Of a stretch of 64,000 nt of DNA, positions 58,086 through 64,000 are shown piece after piece. The DNA comes from Chimonanthus salicifolius. Lineage: Eukaryota > Streptophyta > Magnoliopsida > Laurales > Calycanthaceae. The number at the start of each line of letters is the position of its first letter. Position 1 is the first letter of the stretch. The notes below the pieces were generated by a model. The model saw only the letters and a list, made by a program, of their open reading frames with translations, did no database searches and was not told the DNA's origin. Where the stretch lies: the NCBI GenBank assembly GCA_013350335.1, contig CM023534.1, positions 7,779,542 through 7,843,541 of the forward strand, written 5' to 3'. The position numbers and the translations under genes are program-made.

Positions 58086-61000
58086 ATTACAATCCTCTGC
58101 ATCTCAAGATGATGAGGAAGAGATTGTTAGTGAGGCTCCCAAACCTGCACCTACTGGAAGGAATCAAGTATCACGTAGGCCTGTACAAGCTCCTGCAACT
58201 TGGTTAGAGACAATTGCAACCTTGTCAGAGACATTAAGATTTACCTACTCAGAGACCTTGGGGAAATGGCCAATTGGGGATCTGGCTTTTGGCATCAACT
58301 TTCTCATAAAGAGGCAGGTTAGTATCATTTTAATTTTGTTTATGCACAGAATAATCATTTTTTCTTTACGCTGTCTTTTGCTTTACAATTTTTTTTTCAA
58401 TCTCTGACCCAACTCCCGGTCAGGCTTGGCTGTTGTAATTTTTCTTTCTAGATTTTTTCTATTTTTCTTGGAATAAGTTTTAGTTAGCTTTCAAAGGAAA
58501 AAAAAAGATATATTTGGTAAGGGCTCATTTATGTATTATAGAGAATGCATGGTAGTCCACAAATTTTATTCAAGAGTGAATTTGAAGTAGGGTTATTGGA
58601 CTAGTAGAAACCATGGCAGTCAAAGGCCACCTTAGTTGTGCCTAGGCCCTTGCCTAGGCTCCAGACACATTTTGTGCCTTGCTTAGCTCTGACGTAGTCT
58701 CACCTTACTTGAGACTTTTCTCAAGTTTTTATATAATAGCTAGTAATTATTGTATAATACTTAATTAGGAACTTTATTTAGTAGAAAATATACTTACATG
58801 TTTTCTAATAAGGACATAAATCTATAAATATAGACATATTTAAAGTATCTAAATAAATGCCCCAACAAAATTAGGCTTATGCCTAGTCATGTGACTTGGG
58901 ACACTTGGCACCTTGGTTGTATCGTGCACCATGTGCCTTGACTGTTGTGGTAGAAATAAGCAAATGATAAGTGGAATTTCTATTCAGAAGAGAAGAAAAA
59001 GATGCTTCAGATTGAACAACCTTTTCCTTTAGTTGAGAATTTGGAAACATTACAAGAAGTGAGTTCCATACAAACTGCAAGTTGCAGACAATGGCCATGC
59101 AAATTTCAGTGGAGAATAATTAGAACAAAGAGGAACAATCACTTTTGTTTCATGCATGGTAGACAAAGTGCTGAGTGTTATATGTGTGCTTTAATTCAAA
59201 TTTCCTATTGAAAGCAAGTTTCTAGAATATCTTAAAACATATAACACAACCAGTAGTCTAAAACTTGTAACTTCACTGCAGCCTATAGAAAAATAGGCTT
59301 TGACTTTCTTATCACTCGTCTACATTGCACAATCAGTCGAAATATGTGATCACGATGCCCGTAATCGAGTTCACGTAGTTGTGGGCTTCATCAAACTGAC
59401 AGAATCAAAACTATATCTGAGTTGGTTGGTTCTTTGGCCCTCCAATCAATTCTTACTCTGAACCCTCAGTGGGAGCTAGTGCCAATAACATCAGGGTTCA
59501 TTCTTTTTCTCATGGGTTGCAGACTTATTGATTCTTTGGATATTCCTAATGCAATTGTGGATGGTGATTCAAATTGCACAGTTTCTTGGTTTTCTTCTAG
59601 TTTTCCATGTAAACTGTCTAATCAAATTTTTGAAATTAGAGATATAGTGAAGTGAAGAAGATTTGTTGTTCCTCTAATGATGCAGCAGACCAGTTAGTGT
59701 GATCAGAGATGTCTTCTTCTATCTTGTAGACTTTTCAGTGTATCTTTTACCATGTTACTCTTGTTTCTCTTATGTTTTTCTTTAAAATAGAAGCTTCTTG
59801 CATTCCCTCCCTTTTCTAATCTGGTTCTTTAATTTTCAAAGAAACTTGACAACTTGCCCATTACTAGAGTGCAACCTCCATTGTCCATGTAACTTTACCC
59901 AATATGCATCCTGTGCTCTATACTTTATCATGCCTATGTAATGTTTCTCACGTCAAAAATGAAAATGCTTGCATTTAAGAAGTCCACTTGGAATTTCCAA
60001 AGGTTATTGTCAAAAATCATTGCATCTTTACTAGATCAATGTGCTATAAATTAGGACAGAACACCTCAGAGAATGTGAAGGAAAATAGTGGAAGAAGATG
60101 AGAATGGAAGAAGAAGAGAAGAGAACAGTTTGGAAATATTCGATTGTTTATCTTTCACTAAACATGATCAAATATACATACAGGAACTTTACAATTAATT
60201 CCCTAGTTTTGTGGGATAAATGATGAAAACAAATTCAGATTCAAAGATACAACAACAGTAACATCCTTAAGGCTAAAAATGATTGATTGGAAGCATTAAG
60301 ACCCTGATAATAGACAAATCACTGGATAGGATGAGCTCCTTTTTCTTTGTGAAGGGAAATTGGTAGATTTAATGAGTAGTAGAAATACCTTCAATTTGAG
60401 ATGATGGATGACTAGAAGATGGAGATTGATGTTCAGTTGCAGGAAATGTGACTTATCTATTGTCTTTTTGATGATACACTTGAAGTGAAGGTGAAGATGA
60501 GAGAATGGGAACATTATCAAAGGAGACGGAAAGTACCAATTATGAGTTATCAACATTTGAAATGGATGAATTATTATTGCAAATGTGCATTATTATTTAC
60601 ACAGAGGGATGGAAAAATTGTAGAAAACCAAAGAATTTGTTCATTATTTGCCTTATATAATATTCTAAAAGAAAATTGACTTTTGTAACTTGTTGGGATT
60701 ATTGAGCCGCTATGTTCATAAAATTAAAAAAGAAGAAGTAGATGCACCATAACAAATAAAAAAGATTCAAGTGTCTAAAAAAGCCAGCTATATCAGAGTA
60801 ATCATTAATCACTATGGGTTGAGTCTTGTAGCTTCTCATTTGTTATGTCTTGGACCTAAACTGCATGCTTTTTCCTGATTTTGGCTATCATATTAGTAGG
60901 CCTTTTCTTGTTTTTCATGGTTATTAACATCAGATGAGTGACTCACTCGTCAAATAACTGATACTGTACCATCACTTTATTTGTTCGAGTGGTTGGGTAT

Positions 61001-63374
61001 TCTCTGGGAGGCCTTGCCTTCAAACCCTTGGGGCGCCTAACCTGATCCATGGTGCTTGTGGGTGGTGTCATGGATCTGGGGTTTTACCTATGATCACCAA
61101 GTGGGGTCGGCGGGTTTCCACGTATACCAAAAAAAAAAAAACTGATACTGTTTTTTATATATATTGAAATTATTCTCTCTCTGTGGCTATATGTATTGAA
61201 ATCATAATAAACTAATTTACTCTTCATCTTACTTGCAGGGAAATTTACATGTCGCCAGTATCTATGCTGGTGATGATAGTTTACAACTTAGAGGACCAGA
61301 AATAACTGCTGAGCTAAGATATCTATTGAAATTATTGACTCTTTGTTGGCATTTCTCAAAGAAGCCATTCGCATTGTTTTTGGAAGAAACTGGCTATTCT
61401 GAAGAAGATGTCCTCCTCCACGAACCAAAAGCAGCAGTAAATCTTGTTATTAATTCAGATTTCATGAGTATTGTTTTGGATTTCATGAGTTAATATCTAA
61501 GATTTTTTTACTTCTAAATTGGGAAATTACTTTTGGACAAGTCATGTTTTGTTACCTGTGCAACCATATCACTTTGGTTCGTGGTTCGTGTTTTTAATTA
61601 CTCCGAGCTTGATTGGCTCTCTTCCCCCCTCTCTCTCTCTCTCACCCATTCCCGCACACATAATCACACCCACGCTCACACCCACACCCACACCCACACC
61701 CACACCGTTGAATCAAGAGCCAATAGTAAACATACTTTCAGTTAGTCCAATTTGGAGTACAAGTGCACCTACTTGCTCTGCAGTTCACTGAACTTCATTT
61801 GGACCTGGTTTTGCCTCAACTATCGATGGAGGCTGTCTGTTTCATCTGTCCTGCTATTTGTAGGTTCTTATGCTGAATTTGCATGGACCAGATGTTCTTA
61901 AAGACATAATTGATGATATTTAATGATGTCCTATTGATAAATTTTGTCACCATTTCAATAAAGAAGACAAATTTCCTATAAGTCTGTCAAAACTATTTGG
62001 TGGATTGTGAACAAACAGTCCCAACTAGAAAATTGGATTGTCTTCATGCCCAAACAAAGTGGGTTGTGCTACAACTGTGATGCAGCTCATCATCCAAGAT
62101 TTTTTTTTGTGGTGGTGGAGAGAAGGGTAAAGAAATTTGTATTCAGAAGAGAAACGGTTACAATACAAAAGAGGGTTCTGTTTTGACGAAAAACAGGCCA
62201 CTTCAAGCAAAAGGGTGAATAAAAAAAGAAAGTCAAAAGTACATGGGGAAAAAGAAGCTCCCTGTTATGCTAGAGGATCAGCTTCTTCATTCACCAAGTG
62301 GTGGTATGAGAATAGGTCTTTTATAAGATCTCTAATTTCTTCAATATAATCCGAACACCACCAAGGACAATCCAAACACCCAGATGCCCATTTTACCACG
62401 TTGTTAGAATCTCCTTCCTGATAAACTTTTAAAGCCTTCTTCCACAAACAAATGACATTCTCTAAGGAGAGCTTTGCCATGGCCGCTGTTAAAGTTCAAT
62501 TTATAACTATTACATTGGAGCAGAAGCCAATGCTGGAGAACATAGGACGTATATGGAGAAGTCCTTCCACGATATTTATTCATTTAAACTAAAAATGCAA
62601 TTTTTTTTTTATAAAATATGAGAAGATATAGTTCTAAGTTTTTAACTTTTTGGTTTGAGTTCACGTAAGTTTCTTATATGTATGTATATGTTTTAGATGA
62701 CAAAATAATTCACATCATAACAGATGGAATCATTGTACGTGAATGAGTTTTTCATGTAGAGGTCATGTGTTCAAACCTTGAAGAGCATAAAAATTTTGAA
62801 CAAAACTTGGCTTGACTCAGATGAGTCAGTGAATCCTCTTAAAACTCTGCTAGACTTGGCTGAGTCATGTCAATTTTCCAACATGGGGGTAGTCACCTCA
62901 ATGTTTGACCGAGTCATGTTGACTCATGTGAGTCAACGACTTGCCAACTTTTCCAACCATGGAACCAGTTTTTTAAATATAATTAATTAATGTTCAATTA
63001 TCTATATATTGTGTTTTATATGCAGTGCACATTCTCAGATGCATACATGTTATATATCATTCATTAAAAAAAAATGTATTTTATTGTATTTTTCAATGCA
63101 GCTTCTGAAACCAGCATTTACTATCCTAGTTGACAAAAACACAGAAAGTTTTTTCCTGCTGATCCGTGGAACTCATAGTATCAAAGACACTCTAACAGCT
63201 GCTACTGGTGCCGTTGTACCTTTCCATCATACTGTTGTAAATGAAGGTGGTGTCAGCAATTTAGTTCTTGGTTATGCACATTGTGGGATGGTTGCAGCTG
63301 CTCGCTGGATTGCAAAATGTGCAACTCCTTGTCTTATTAAAGCACTCGGTGAATATCCAGATTACAAAATCAAG
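58018..63374 (+). CDS. Class-3 lipase / sn1-DAG-lipase-like, partial
   Basis: Three coding exons in the window: 58018-58317, 61239-61436, 63102-63374, all phase 0 with GT-AG borders, giving the first 257 aa; the gene continues to the right. Family: alpha/beta-hydrolases with a mono/diacylglycerol lipase N-terminal domain plus class-3 lipase core, which cleave acyl chains from glycerolipids. Seen: N-terminus MATATMATAAGAAALLYYTL (short hydrophobic segment, possible membrane anchor), a polar linker (residues 25-55), then PATWLETIATLSETLRFTYS, KWPIGDLAFGINFLIKRQGN, ELRYLLKLLTLCWHFSKKPF, LLKPAFTILVDKNTESFFLL then IRGTHSIKDTLTAATGAVVP, and GYAHCGMVAAARWIAKCATP. The nucleophile-elbow GHSLGG motif should lie in the next exon, outside the window, so activity cannot be judged here. 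Start chosen at the conserved MATATMATAAG. Confidence 0.93.
58617..58944. mobile_element. hAT-like non-autonomous element in lipase intron
   Basis: Ends CAGTCAAAGGCCACCTTAGT and, reversed, CAGTCAAGGCACATGGTGCA: inverted termini. Interior repeats GCCTAGGC, TGCCTAG and ACCTTGG words near both ends. The 8-bp flanks do not match, so it is old. Lies in lipase intron 1. Confidence 0.5.
59405..59740 (+). mobile_element. L1-type LINE RNase H fragment
   Basis: Reads PNAIVDGDSNCTVSWFSSSF then LSNQIFEIRDIVK before a stop at 59653-59655, followed by frame-shifted VPLMMQQTS-like text. The DGDS and EIRDI blocks identify the RNase H part of an L1-type LINE. It is 5'-truncated and in the same orientation as the lipase gene, within intron 1. 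Confidence 0.6.
60968..61140 (+). mobile_element. SINE of a second family, 11-bp TSD
   Basis: 173-bp element with an A-tail (61129-61140) and a perfect duplication ACTGATACTGT at 60957-60967 and 61141-61151. Head has GAGTGGTTGGG (box A-like) and CCTTCAAACCC (box B-like), i.e. tRNA-derived. Body (GGCGCCTAACCTGATCCATG, GGGGTCGGCGGGTTTCCACG) differs from the 11561 family. It ends 98 bp before lipase exon 2. Confidence 0.85.
61656..61707. repeat. (CACACC)n microsatellite
   Basis: Tandem CACACC/CACGCT units preceded by a short (CT)n run at 61630-61641. Located in lipase intron 2; open frames crossing it are low-complexity artefacts. Confidence 0.85.
62101..62540 (-). mobile_element. L1-type LINE 3' fragment
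   Basis: The A-tail of the minus strand is the T-run at 62101-62108. Reading back: VYQEGDSNNVVKWASGCLDC, PWWCSDYIEEIRDLIKDLFS and NEEADPLA, the RNase H domain of the L1-type LINE group seen at 50134. It is 5'-truncated near 62500-62540. In lipase intron 2, antisense. Confidence 0.7.
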
Positions 63375-64000
63375 GTAAGCTATTTCCTATGATTTCTTTT
63401 CAGTTGTCATTGTATGCCTCATTTTATTTGACCTCTTCTATTTGTATTCCTTATAAACCATAGGGCTCTTTTATGTGATGAAATGGTCCCGTAGTTATTC
63501 AACCCGAAATCCTCAGTTCTTGTGTCATTTTGATTTCTCTAACTGCTTTATATATGTGTATGGCTGTGTGCTATGCCAAGATCTGGTCTTATGTCATCAG
63601 GAAGTTCAAAAAATAAGTTACTGTACCCTTTTCACTTCAATTTGTTCATAAAAATAATGAAGTTTGAAGCTCATATTTCTGGATTAGAACTGTGTAAACT
63701 GGACTGGAGAAGTTTGTGTGGATTTGAGGGTTTTTTCTTCATAATTGGGTCTCCGCACTTCAGGTTGTGTAAACTAAGAGACTTCACTTCAATTGGGATA
63801 ATAGAGGATGTGTTGGACGAGATCTTATGCATCATATTGGCCTCTTTTGTCCATATCATATGAGCTATAATATGGAGGCTCATATCTAGCCAAATTGGAT
63901 TTCTGTGGAACATCTTTTGGTTTTAAATCATGCCAAGTCGTAGTGTGGTTTGCTCAAGTGCCCCGGTCCTCCAGTTGGTTGGCTGATTGGCTGTGTAGTA
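63375..64000 (+). other. Lipase intron 3, running out of the window
   Basis: Begins with GTAAGC after the AAG codon at 63372-63374. No acceptor followed by the expected GHSLGG-coding exon is found before 64000, so the next exon is to the right. Confidence 0.7.

Noticed and set aside
61519..61791. Frames rich in Pro/Thr/His
   Set aside because: Produced by the (CACACC)n and (CT)n microsatellites in a lipase intron.
1..64000. CRISPR array, phage or bacterial operon
   Set aside because: No regularly spaced repeats with unique spacers, no polycistronic layout; all genes are spliced plant genes or intronless EXO70.

Overview
The window is nuclear DNA of a flowering plant. The evidence is spliced genes with GT-AG introns (one of 6.8 kb), plant-specific gene families, and a dense layer of plant transposable elements. 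The species cannot be named from the sequence alone. Long introns and nested insertions fit a moderately large, TE-rich, probably woody-plant genome. There is no operon, CRISPR array or bacterial signal.

Five protein-coding genes are supported. In order they are: (1) an intronless EXO70 exocyst subunit, probably D-type, at 3237-5171 (+); (2) a five-exon GOST / lung-seven-transmembrane Golgi protein at 16407-10071 (-); (3) LSM1, the mRNA-decapping Sm-like subunit, five exons at 29405-20292 (-); (4) a LAZY/DRO1-like (IGT family) gravitropism gene, five exons at 36245-33606 (-), whose first coding exon is 6 nt and last is 20 nt; (5) the 5' part of a class-3 lipase (sn1-diacylglycerol-lipase-like) from 58018 (+), which leaves the window before its catalytic serine motif. 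I reconstructed the exon structures by joining splice sites in phase. Summed lengths are 644, 512, 128, 301 and at least 257 aa.

Between and inside the genes lies a repeat landscape. About 19 kb (36.4-55.3 kb) has no recognisable host gene. It holds a TRIM, two hAT-type non-autonomous elements only 162 bp apart with 8-bp target duplications (one perfect, one with a single mismatch), an older hAT-like element, a decayed solo LTR, and a 4.7-kb L1-type LINE carrying a nested 838-bp solo LTR with a perfect 5-bp target duplication. Introns are also occupied. RTE-like LINE pieces, an L1 RNase H tail and a 354-bp MITE sit in the large LSM1 intron. SINEs lie in the GOST and lipase introns. Tourist-like MITEs sit in the 5'-leader introns of LSM1 and the lipase and just after the EXO70 stop codon. 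Another solo LTR splits a MITE in the lipase leader intron.

The five genes do not form a pathway. They cover exocytosis, Golgi trafficking, mRNA decay, gravitropism and lipid hydrolysis, and are ordinary neighbours. The most interesting items are the LAZY-like gene (micro-exons and a threefold internal repeat next to its conserved motifs) and the datable nested insertions. I found no convincing evidence of a wholly new biological system.
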